Assembly (NCBI GenBank): GCA_018334735.1
Contig: JAGXLK010000189.1
Span: 1 to 5,843, forward strand
Direction: 5' to 3'
From: Planctomycetota bacterium
GTDB lineage: Bacteria > Planctomycetota > Brocadiia > SM23-32
Length of the DNA stretch: 5,843 nt
A model generated the notes under the pieces. That model saw nothing but the letters and a program-made list of their open reading frames with translations, was not told where the DNA came from and ran no database searches. Position 1 is the stretch's first letter; the number at the start of each line of letters is the position of its first letter. Made by a program: the position numbers and the translations under genes. Below, piece after piece: positions 1 through 5,597 of the stretch.

Positions 1-1
1 A

Positions 2-154
2 GCCGAGGCCAAGCAGGTGTTGTTTTTCCCCGGCCAGACAAAAAGAATGGGGGACAGAGAATTGGCCGAATTCTCTCGCATGCAGAGTGAAATCTCGCAA
101 TATGGTTCTCCAAAACGGGGATTAAAAAAGGAATGCGATTCGGCAGTGGGTTAA
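2..154 (+). CDS. C-terminal end of an unrecognised protein (partial, 5' end outside window)
   Basis: An open frame enters from the left edge and runs 50 codons to a TAA at 152-154. The translated tail is hydrophilic and rich in Lys, Glu and Arg, with no membrane segment (it includes QVLFFPGQTKRMGDRELAEF). Codons such as GCC, GAG, AAG, CAG, GTG and CGC near the left edge look like genuine coding use. I recognise no family. It would converge with the zinc-ribbon gene, whose stop lies 20 bp further on. A 50-codon open frame is not rare by chance, and another plus-strand frame stays open to about position 123, so confidence is limited. The alternative is that this is non-coding spacer. Confidence 0.4.
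   Translation, partial: AEAKQVLFFPGQTKRMGDRELAEFSRMQSEISQYGSPKRGLKKECDSAVG
56..76. repeat. Short inverted repeat, 8-bp arms
   Basis: AGAGAATT at 56-63 and AATTCTCT at 69-76 form a perfect 8-bp stem around a 5-nt loop. Read on the minus strand it lies about 100 bp past the stop of the zinc-ribbon gene, and five T residues follow about 11 nt after the stem. It could be a poor intrinsic terminator for that gene. The stem is AT-rich and the T-run is not adjacent, so this is tentative. The repeat also lies inside the possible coding tail at 2-154. Confidence 0.3.
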
Positions 155-174
155 CAACAGGAATAGGACACGAA

Positions 175-780
175 CTACATTTCTTTCCACTTCCCCACGG
201 GGTCCGCTTCCGGCCCCGGTCCCTCGTATTTTTCGCCGGTGGTGGCATTAACGCCGCATCGGGGACAGACATTTGCGCCTGGCGGAAGGGGAACACTGCA
301 ATTTTCATTGACGCAGACTTTTTGCCCGGGTCGCAAGCTGATCCGCCCGCTATGCCCGGCCCGGCGGAGTCGTTCAACCTGGCCACCCGTGCCACCTTCT
401 TCTTCTTGTTGTTTTTTGCCTTTTTTAAGAACGCGGCTCAGTTGTTTCTCGAGTATCCGCGGCGGAATCCGCAAAACACGTTGTTTGGTCCGTCCCTTTG
501 CGGGTTTTGGCAATACTACCCGACGCCCACAAACTTTACACTTAACCGTTTTGCCCGCTCGATCAGGAGGTTCGACGATGAAACGTCCGCAGGTACACAT
601 CGCGGCAATATTCGGGGCAAGCGCCTCGTCAACCATGAGAAATTGGAGTCCCATACGGAGATAACTTCCGCAATGAGGACAGGGGAATATCCTACCCAGT
701 AATTCCGGATCAATTAGCAGCTCTTTGCCGCAGATACATTTAATCCCGATTGCATTATCTTTTGTGGTCTCCTGTGCCAT
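175..780 (-). CDS. Triple zinc-ribbon protein of unknown function
   Basis: A soluble 201-residue protein with three cysteine knuckle pairs. Two N-terminal ribbons share the spacing CxC-x16-CxxC (C15, C17, C34, C37 and C62, C64, C81, C84). A C-terminal ribbon of a different type is C156-x4-C161-x10-C172-x2-C175, ending in 'CPRCGVNATTGEKY'. A basic, Lys/Gln/Glu-rich linker (about 92-150) joins them; no signal peptide or membrane segment is seen. The repeated CxCG...AGK/GR...CxxCG pattern is familiar from many small planctomycete proteins (family knowledge), and each set should bind one Zn. The start at 780 was chosen because AGGAGG lies at 785-790; the frame is open further upstream, but that part overlaps the promoter. 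No catalytic motif is visible. Nucleic-acid or protein binding is possible but not shown. Confidence 0.85.
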   Translation of the reverse strand: MAQETTKDNAIGIKCICGKELLIDPELLGRIFPCPHCGSYLRMGLQFLMVDEALAPNIAAMCTCGRFIVEPPDRAGKTVKCKVCGRRVVLPKPAKGRTKQRVLRIPPRILEKQLSRVLKKGKKQQEEEGGTGGQVERLRRAGHSGRISLRPGQKVCVNENCSVPLPPGANVCPRCGVNATTGEKYEGPGPEADPVGKWKEM

Positions 781-784
781 ACAT

Positions 785-790
785 CCTCCT
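785..790 (-). promoter_or_regulatory. Ribosome binding site of the zinc-ribbon gene
   Basis: A perfect AGGAGG on the minus strand with 4 nt before the ATG at 780. It decides the start in favour of 780 over in-frame ATGs at 795 and 825. Confidence 0.8.
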
Positions 791-796
791 GTCATT

Positions 797-825
797 ATTA
801 TAGAAGCCCGAATTCGAAAAAGCAA
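797..825 (-). promoter_or_regulatory. Sigma-70-type promoter of the zinc-ribbon gene
   Basis: On the minus strand a consensus TATAAT (797-802) follows a TTGCTT (820-825) with an exact 17-bp spacer. The -35 box matches the consensus at only three of six positions, so the call leans on the perfect -10 and the spacing. A start about 7 nt after the -10 would fall near 790, so the mRNA would begin almost at the AGGAGG and have a leader of only about 10 nt. Confidence 0.6.
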
Positions 826-994
826 CGTTGCGATATCCGGTAAATACCCGATTTGACCCTCCGGAGGCCTTGGGATAAACTCACTGTTCCATCCGGAGTA
901 CCGGTCTGGATTCAGCGGGGAATACGGGCGAGTATTATCTGCCCTCCTGAATCCATGTGTTCCACGCGATTTGTCCTCTTTCCCAGCTTATACC

Positions 995-999
995 GGAGA
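995..999 (+). promoter_or_regulatory. Ribosome binding site of the radical SAM gene, deciding a GTG start
   Basis: GGAGA at 995-999 is followed by a 6-nt gap and then GTG at 1006. The in-frame ATG at 955 and TTG at 853 have no comparable purine-rich site in front of them, so this site supports the GTG. Confidence 0.6.
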
Positions 1000-1005
1000 C
1001 CAGAT

Positions 1006-2892
1006 GTGCCGTTTATAAATGACCCAGAGCGAATTCATGAACTGCTTGACCGAGAAGTACTGGCCAATGTTGAGCAGCCTGGACAGTATGTCAACGGGGA
1101 AATAAACGCTATTCACAAGGCATCTGCCGAGGCGGATATAAATACCGCACTGTGTTTCCCCGATCGATATACGGTAGGTATGTCGCATCTCGGTTATCAG
1201 ATTCTTTACTCTCTTGTGAATAATCTGGATTGGGCGTGTGCCGAACGAGCGTACACGCCGTGCCTGGATATGCAGGCAGAAATGCGCAAACGGGGTATCC
1301 CCCTGTTTACCCTGGAAAGTTTCCGGCCAGTCCGCACATTTGACGTTATAGGATTTACGTTACAGTCTGAGCTGCTTTACTCCAACATTCTTGCCATGTT
1401 GGATCTCGCGGGAGTACCCCTGAAAAGCTCGAATCGCCGTGAAACCGATCCCTTCGTCGTCGCAGGGGGCCCGGGAGCACTCAACCCCGAGCCTCTCGCG
1501 GATTTTTTCGATATTTTTTTTATCGGGGATGGAGAAGCAAACTTGCCGCCTTTCCTTACTCTGCTCCGTGAATCCAAAGCTGCCGGCAAAAACCGCGATG
1601 AGGTCCTTCTGCAGTGTGCCCAGGAAGCTCCGGGGGGGTATGTCCCCGGGCTGTACAATGTTGAATATGAAACAAACGGTTTGGTCAAATCCGTACAACC
1701 TTGCAACAAGAATATCCCTGTGAGAGTCCGCACCGCTCGGGTCGATAACCTTGACGATGCTCCTTTCCCTGCCAATCCAGTTGTGCCACTTGTTGATACG
1801 GTTCACGACCGAATTACTCTTGAGATTATGCGGGGATGCACTCGAGGCTGCAGGTTCTGTCATGCCGGAATGACCGATCGTCCGACACGATATCGATCAT
1901 CTAAAAAACTGATCGAGCTTGCCTTCGAATCCTACAGAAATACCGGCTACGAGGAGATATCGCTCGTTTCACTGTCTTCCAGCGATTACTCTGATCTGAA
2001 GCCGCTTTTGGAAGAACTGACCGAACATTTCGATCCTTTGAATGTCAGCATATCTCTGCCAAGCCTCCGCGTTTCCGATCAACTCGAACTCTTAGTTGGT
2101 CCCCTCAGCAGCGTGCGTAAAGGTGGTCTTACCCTCGCTCCAGAAGCGGCCACGGAAAGATTGCGGCGGATAATTAACAAGGATATTACCGAAGAGGACC
2201 TTCTCAGCGGTTTAAAAGCGGCAGGAGAAGAAGGATATCGGCATGCAAAGCTCTACTTTATGATCGGATTGCCGGGTGAGACTGAAGATGACGTGCGCGA
2301 AATTGCTGGTCTTTGCCAACGAGCGCTTGGGAATTCGAATACGCCCGGAAATTCCGGATTCCAGAAATTGAACGTTACGATTTCGCCTTTTGTTCCCAAA
2401 GCCCACACACCGTTCCAATGGGAACCCATGGCTTCCCTGGCAGAACTGAAACGGAAAACACATATGCCTCAAAATGAAACATCAGATGGTCGAATCCGTT
2501 ATAAATACCATGATCCCCGACAATCAGTTCTTGAAGCTGTTATCGCCCGCGGGAGCCGCCGGGTGGGGCAGATGATACGTCGAGCGTGGGAGCGCGGAGC
2601 GCAGTTCGATGCCTGGGATGAATATTTCCGTTTTGAGCTCTGGGAAAAGACGTTTGCTGAGTTCGGCCTGGATGTACATGCCGATGCAGAAAAAAGTGAA
2701 CATCCCGATTCGCCTTTTCGGCGTCGAGGAGAAAATGAGGTTTTACCCTGGCATCATATCGATTGCGGCGTTCGAGCTGAATTTCTGCTATCGGAGCTGG
2801 AAAAAAGCCGTCAGCAGACATTTACGCCGGATTGCCGAACAGGAGAATGTCAACAGTGTGGAGCGTGTCAAGGCACTGAATCAACCCAATAA
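1006..2892 (+). CDS. B12-binding-type radical SAM protein (TIGR03960-like)
   Basis: A 628-residue radical SAM enzyme of unknown substrate. The cluster motif is C278-x3-C282-x2-C285 (RGCTRGCRFCHAG), which should hold the 4Fe-4S cluster that cleaves S-adenosylmethionine. The N-terminal region has the family block FPDRYTVGMSHLG (51-63) and the Gly/Pro-rich GGPGALNPEP (from 154) leading to GDGE (to 177), resembling a cobalamin-binding fold. I see no DxHxxG base-on motif. Core motifs GGLTLAPEA (from 373) and YFMIGLPGETEDD (417-429) are intact. The C-terminal part carries KYHDPR and a final Cys cluster C610, C615, C618, C621 that could bind another metal centre. The GTG start fits the family N-terminus; the frame stays open back to a TTG at 853. 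In many bacteria a DUF2344 (TIGR03936) partner follows or is fused; here none does, and convergent bioY lies 70 bp on. Family assignment is firm, substrate unknown. Confidence 0.9.
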   Translation: MPFINDPERIHELLDREVLANVEQPGQYVNGEINAIHKASAEADINTALCFPDRYTVGMSHLGYQILYSLVNNLDWACAERAYTPCLDMQAEMRKRGIPLFTLESFRPVRTFDVIGFTLQSELLYSNILAMLDLAGVPLKSSNRRETDPFVVAGGPGALNPEPLADFFDIFFIGDGEANLPPFLTLLRESKAAGKNRDEVLLQCAQEAPGGYVPGLYNVEYETNGLVKSVQPCNKNIPVRVRTARVDNLDDAPFPANPVVPLVDTVHDRITLEIMRGCTRGCRFCHAGMTDRPTRYRSSKKLIELAFESYRNTGYEEISLVSLSSSDYSDLKPLLEELTEHFDPLNVSISLPSLRVSDQLELLVGPLSSVRKGGLTLAPEAATERLRRIINKDITEEDLLSGLKAAGEEGYRHAKLYFMIGLPGETEDDVREIAGLCQRALGNSNTPGNSGFQKLNVTISPFVPKAHTPFQWEPMASLAELKRKTHMPQNETSDGRIRYKYHDPRQSVLEAVIARGSRRVGQMIRRAWERGAQFDAWDEYFRFELWEKTFAEFGLDVHADAEKSEHPDSPFRRRGENEVLPWHHIDCGVRAEFLLSELEKSRQQTFTPDCRTGECQQCGACQGTESTQ

Positions 2893-2962
2893 ATTCCCAA
2901 TGAGACGAGCAGGGGCTGATGCGCGAGGAAGGATATATTAAGGAAGTTCTTCTGGTTGGCTC

Positions 2963-3571
2963 TCAGTTATACGGGTTTTTGGGAAGGATTATGCCGGCGC
3001 AAACGGCAGCCAGAAGTGCTTTGCAGACGTCCCATATGATAAACGGAAAAACTGCCTGATGCATAACAACAGCCGGAACCACTCCGGCGTAAAGAGCATA
3101 GTGAACAGCGCCAAAAAGATATATTATTCCGACCGCTGGCACCATTAAAAAGGTCAAGGGTATCGGTTTTCGAAAACAGGGATATTTATCTGCGACAAAA
3201 CCGATCAAGGCAGCCGCGGGGATAAATCCCAGTAGATAACCGCCCGTCGGGCCTGCCAGCATCGCAAAACCGCCAGCGAGGCCGTTAAACCAGGGCAATC
3301 CAAAAGCACCCGCGGTGACGTAGAACGCCATACTCAAGGCCCCATAGCCTTGCCCCAGAAGAATCCCTGCCAGCAAAACTGCAAAGACCTGACCCGTTAC
3401 CGGCACGGGTGTGCCCGGGACATGAAACCGAATCTGAGCCAACACTCCGGTCAGCAACGCAACGCCGACCGAAAGACCGAGACGAGCCGGAATTGACAGG
3501 GAATTTCGCCAATCAAATGCTTCTGACCGCTTTTCGTCCCAGTAGTCCATAATATGCGTTGCGCTTGCCAT
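2963..3571 (-). CDS. bioY: BioY, biotin-binding S component of an ECF transporter
   Basis: A 202-residue inner-membrane protein that binds biotin and delivers it through an ECF transporter. It is almost wholly hydrophobic, with about six predicted membrane segments from residue 28 on. BioY family motifs are clear: PGTPVPVTGQVFAVLLAG (52-69), LLGQGYGALSMAFY (71-84), GLPWF (91-95), GGFAMLAGPTGGYLLGF (100-116), and a C-terminal D181-x2-K184 matching the conserved Asp/Lys pair of the family. The start at 3571 was chosen because GGAG precedes it, although at a long spacing of 11 nt, and because a candidate promoter would start transcription near 3627; ATGs at 3604 and 3631 lack a ribosome binding site. 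It stands alone: no bioM/bioN (ATPase and T component) or biotin synthesis gene is in the window, so it may use a shared energising module or act as a solitary BioY. Confidence 0.95.
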   Translation of the reverse strand: MASATHIMDYWDEKRSEAFDWRNSLSIPARLGLSVGVALLTGVLAQIRFHVPGTPVPVTGQVFAVLLAGILLGQGYGALSMAFYVTAGAFGLPWFNGLAGGFAMLAGPTGGYLLGFIPAAALIGFVADKYPCFRKPIPLTFLMVPAVGIIYLFGAVHYALYAGVVPAVVMHQAVFPFIIWDVCKALLAAVCAGIILPKNPYN

Positions 3572-3633
3572 CTCGTTGTTATCTCCAAACTTTGCGTTTG
3601 CCATCGGCCAGGTTTTACACAGCTGAAGCATAA

Positions 3634-3663
3634 AGGATAGCGTCTGGTGGTTGTGAATTTCAA
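3634..3663 (-). promoter_or_regulatory. bioY: Candidate promoter of bioY
   Basis: On the minus strand TTGAAA (3658-3663, five of six matches to TTGACA) is followed by an 18-bp spacer and TATCCT (3634-3639, four of six matches to TATAAT). Transcription would begin near 3627, giving a leader of about 55 nt before the ATG at 3571. I saw no clear BirA-type or BioR-type palindrome beside it. Confidence 0.4.
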
Positions 3664-3779
3664 GAGTACAGTGGAGAGTTTGCGCTTCTTCTCAAGCGTC
3701 GGTAGACTTCAATTTGCGAAATATCCCCCCCTCCGAGATGTTGTCTCGGGCGCATATCATTATGCTTAGTTAAGTAAAA
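3660..3779 (-). pseudogene. Possible C-terminal remnant of an integrase-core (DDE) transposase
   Basis: The last 39 codons of a minus-strand open frame (open from 3911) end in TGA at 3660 and read HNDMRPRQHLGGGDISQIEV followed by YRRLRR. This resembles the C-terminal signature of IS3/IS481-type integrase-core transposases, typically YN..RPH..LGG.TP...Y. No catalytic DDE region, upstream transposase sequence or terminal repeat is visible, and the preceding part of the frame looks non-coding. I read it as an eroded fragment at best. The match rests on a short motif and may be chance. Confidence 0.27.
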
Positions 3780-3966
3780 ATCCGGCGTTCCGGCCCGAAC
3801 AGAATAGGAGAACCTCTGGACAGTGGGTTCTGGCGCAATTACCTTTTTCCATGGCGCTAAGTGATTTTTGTTAATAGGCTTACAATTATAGCAAGCAGCC
3901 CGCACCGCCAATTAATTGTGCCGCGATAGTGCTTTTCGCGAATTCTCGTCTTTGTTTTGCCCGCCC

Positions 3967-3998
3967 AAAAAAGCGGAGGCCTTCTTCGCAAGCCTCCG
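3967..3998 (-). terminator. Intrinsic terminator hairpin, minus strand
   Basis: On the minus strand CGGAGGC (3998-3992) pairs with GCCTCCG (3980-3974) around an 11-nt loop, then one C and six T residues (3972-3967). A GC-rich 7-bp stem with an adjacent T-run is a standard intrinsic terminator. It lies about 500 bp past the last exbD-like gene and about 395 bp before bioY, so it could stop read-through between them or end an unannotated small transcript. Confidence 0.6.
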
Positions 3999-4066
3999 GC
4001 AAGACTTGCGAAAGAAGGCCAAATTCCCCCCGACCGTCCCTCGGGCGGGGGAAACCCCTCTCCGCT
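3972..4066. other. Block of overlapping inverted repeats, possible structured RNA
   Basis: Several stems overlap in under 100 bp of GC-rich sequence set in an AT-rich spacer. AGCGGAG (3972-3978) is complementary to CTCCGCT (4060-4066) and could close the block. A 15-bp stem with a single bulged base joins 3978-3992 to 4005-4020. TTCCCCC (4024-4030) pairs with GGGGGAA (4047-4053). The 15-bp stem shares bases with the terminator hairpin at 3974-3998, so the two cannot form together. The arrangement fits a three-way-junction RNA, an attenuator, or a palindromic repeat element. The pairing is seen in the sequence; the role is inference. Confidence 0.45.
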
Positions 4067-4417
4067 AAGGCTTTAATGAGATAACCTTTTAAAAACGAGA
4101 AAGACCAATTATGCGGTTTTCAGTTCTTACCCCAAACGATACTTAATTTGTCTCTGACAAGTTGAAGGAATGCAAATGGCACGCCAGAAAAAGAAGTTTC
4201 CGCTGAGAATATGAAAAATTATATTAAGGACGGGCCTGGGGGAAGCAACAAAGAGCAACGGGCAAAAAAAGATGTCGCGTTATGATACATGTTTCGGGTT
4301 TGTACGCTACCGGTTAAACGGATCTCAGCTTTTTGCCAGGATCTTTCAAGCGCTGAGAGTAGCCCCGCCAGGGCGAAATTGCTTCTTTCGGTTTTTAGAT
4401 CCCTGAGTACACACTGC

Positions 4418-4450
4418 AAAAAAAACATCCTAGCTTTGCTACGTAAAGCT
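4418..4450 (-). terminator. Candidate terminator of the third exbD-like gene
   Basis: On the minus strand, 55 bp past the gene's stop, AGCTTT (4450-4445) pairs with AAAGCT (4437-4432) around a 7-nt loop; a run of eight T (4425-4418) follows after six further bases. The stem is short and only modestly GC-rich and the T-run is offset, so it is weaker than the terminator at 5079-5109. Confidence 0.4.
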
Positions 4451-4504
4451 TATTTGAACAAGATCTTATAATAATTAGTGCTTTAAATTCATGGCATGTT
4501 CGGG

Positions 4505-4939
4505 TTAGAGGTTTACAAACTGCATTTGGAGGCCCGATTGCTTTATGATGCCGACAGTGCCGACAATGTGTTGGTAAGGCACCTCATCGTCACAACTCAG
4601 CAGCACCCGCCCTTTTTCGTTGATTTCTGCGAGATAATGCAGTTTGGCCAACAGTGCTGAATCTTCTGGGACAGCCAGATTATTTACGCTTCGCTGGACC
4701 TGTTTGTTTTCAGCATCCCATGAGAGATACAGATTGATGGGGGCGAACTCTTCAATCTGATCCGGCGGCTTCGGGCCCGGTCCCGGCCCCGGATGGGACT
4801 GCTGGGTTGCGATTGTCCCCTCTGGCTCCGGAATAGCAAGATTGACGATGAAGAAAATGAGCAACAGAAAAACAACATCAATCATAGGTGTCATTTCGAT
4901 CTTGAGCCCGCTTTTTTCCCGAACATCATTCTGATCCAT
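4505..4939 (-). CDS. ExbD/TolR family biopolymer transport protein (third of three)
   Basis: A 144-residue inner-membrane protein with one N-terminal membrane segment and a periplasmic domain. The signature MTPMIDVVFLLLIFF (16-30) carries the conserved membrane aspartate D21, which in ExbD/TolR takes part in proton-driven energy coupling with an ExbB/TolQ channel. A Pro/Gly-rich stretch (PGPGPGP, 50-56) lies between the membrane segment and the C-terminal domain. That domain ends with the family pattern GRVLLSCDDEVPY (110-122). Length is usual for the family. A GGGG stretch about 8 nt before the ATG may serve as the ribosome binding site. It resembles the neighbour at 5137-5583 at both ends but not in the linker, so it is probably a duplicate. 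A strong terminator in between suggests that it has its own promoter, which I could not identify. ExbD and TolR cannot be told apart here. Confidence 0.93.
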   Translation of the reverse strand: MDQNDVREKSGLKIEMTPMIDVVFLLLIFFIVNLAIPEPEGTIATQQSHPGPGPGPKPPDQIEEFAPINLYLSWDAENKQVQRSVNNLAVPEDSALLAKLHYLAEINEKGRVLLSCDDEVPYQHIVGTVGIIKQSGLQMQFVNL

Positions 4940-5078
4940 GATATTTTTCCCCTTTCGCTGTTAAATATTACTCACAAAATAAGGATACCTCAGAATGTGG
5001 ATTTTCGCCACAATTTTTTTTGCCGATATTTAAAGAAACTTCATCGCGATCGCATTTTTGGCTACCGGAATCAGGTAC

Positions 5079-5109
5079 AAAAAAAGCCGACCACCTCGTG
5101 GTGGTCGGC
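5079..5109 (-). terminator. Strong intrinsic terminator after the second exbD-like gene
   Basis: On the minus strand a perfect 10-bp stem, GCCGACCACC (5109-5100) with GGTGGTCGGC (5095-5086), encloses an ACGA tetraloop and is followed directly by seven T (5085-5079). It starts 27 bp after the stop of the gene at 5137-5583. It should end that transcript before the next exbD-like gene. Confidence 0.93.
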
Positions 5110-5136
5110 GGAAAACACATTAACAAGCCGATTTTA

Positions 5137-5583
5137 TTATAGTCCTGCAAAACCCATCGGCATTTCAGCTTCTTGGACGAGACTTATGGTTTGAACAAGA
5201 GATGCATAGGGGACTTCATCCTGGCATTGCACGACCACTCGTCCTTTTGCGTAAACTTCCTTGAGGTTTTTGAGAGTGCCAAGCAACATTTCGTCGCTGA
5301 GCATTGGCTGGCGATTGACAAACCGTTTAACTTCTTCAGTTGTCGGGTTCCATGCCAGCCGAAGGGTAATATCTTCGAATTCTTCCCGTTCTTTTTCTTT
5401 CTCTTCGGTAGCGATTTTCCCGGTGCCAACTGCTTTTGGCAGGTTTGTCTCAATAATGCCTTCTTCCTCCGGTATTTCCAGGTTTATGAGGAAGAAAATC
5501 AGGAGCAGGAAAACCACGTCGATCATCGGCGTCATTTCCAGCTCGAGTCCTTCATTTTGACTGCTGCTGGCCGTGGCGGCCAT
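5137..5583 (-). CDS. ExbD/TolR family biopolymer transport protein (second of three)
   Basis: A 148-residue protein with one membrane segment (about 20-35) in the block MTPMIDVVFLLLIFF (17-31), including the conserved aspartate D22, and a C-terminal periplasmic domain ending in GRVVVQCQDEVPY (114-126). As an ExbD/TolR subunit it would work with an ExbB/TolQ/MotA-type proton channel to energise an envelope process. The linker after the membrane segment is highly charged (TEEKEKEREEFED), unlike the Pro/Gly-rich linker of the third copy. The ribosome binding site AAGGAGGT (5590-5597) sits 6 nt before the ATG and overlaps the stop codon of the upstream exbD-like gene, so the two are very probably co-transcribed and translationally coupled. 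A strong terminator follows. Confidence 0.95.
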   Translation of the reverse strand: MAATASSSQNEGLELEMTPMIDVVFLLLIFFLINLEIPEEEGIIETNLPKAVGTGKIATEEKEKEREEFEDITLRLAWNPTTEEVKRFVNRQPMLSDEMLLGTLKNLKEVYAKGRVVVQCQDEVPYASLVQTISLVQEAEMPMGFAGL

Positions 5584-5589
5584 TGGGAT

Positions 5590-5597
5590 ACCTCCTT
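5590..5597 (-). promoter_or_regulatory. Ribosome binding site overlapping the upstream stop codon
   Basis: On the minus strand TAAGGAGGT contains both the TAA stop of the upstream exbD-like gene (5598-5596) and the AAGGAGGT site for the next one. Ribosomes ending on the first gene would be placed at the start of the second. Confidence 0.8.

Larger units (their letters stand above)
3572..4504. other. Long spacer without an intact gene
   Basis: About 930 bp between bioY and the third exbD-like gene. Apart from the candidate bioY promoter, the possible transposase remnant, the inverted-repeat block and two candidate terminators, I find no supported gene. Open frames in it are short (under 85 codons) and biased in ways that do not look like protein. 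The sequence is AT-rich outside the repeat block. Confidence 0.6.

Noticed and set aside
133..702. Plus-strand 189-codon open frame opposite the zinc-ribbon gene
   Set aside because: Its translation is low-complexity and Phe-rich and mirrors the minus-strand gene, which has the ribbons, promoter and ribosome binding site.
858..867. Perfect 10-bp palindrome CCTCCGGAGG as an operator between the divergent genes
   Set aside because: Single short palindrome with no second copy and no link to a known regulator; too little to call.
1360..1863. Minus-strand open frames inside the radical SAM gene
   Set aside because: They are antisense shadows of a gene with intact, ordered family motifs.
2609..2941. 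Plus-strand 110-codon frame overlapping the end of the radical SAM gene, considered as a DUF2344 partner
   Set aside because: Its sequence shows no family features and it lies almost wholly inside the real gene.
3572..3660. BirA or BioR operator, or a biotin-related riboswitch, upstream of bioY
   Set aside because: I could not find the palindromic halves of either operator, and the leader is short without conserved RNA features.
3780..3795. CCGG-AACG-CCGG hairpin followed by five T on the minus strand
   Set aside because: A 4-bp stem is too weak to support a terminator call, and it lies within the possible transposase remnant frame.
4219..4428. 69-codon minus-strand frame in the spacer
   Set aside because: No recognisable motif, no good ribosome binding site, and it begins within the T-run of a candidate terminator.
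4996..5013. Plus-strand hairpin TGTGG/CCACA followed by a T-run, considered as a terminator
   Set aside because: Only a 5-bp stem, and no plus-strand gene precedes it.
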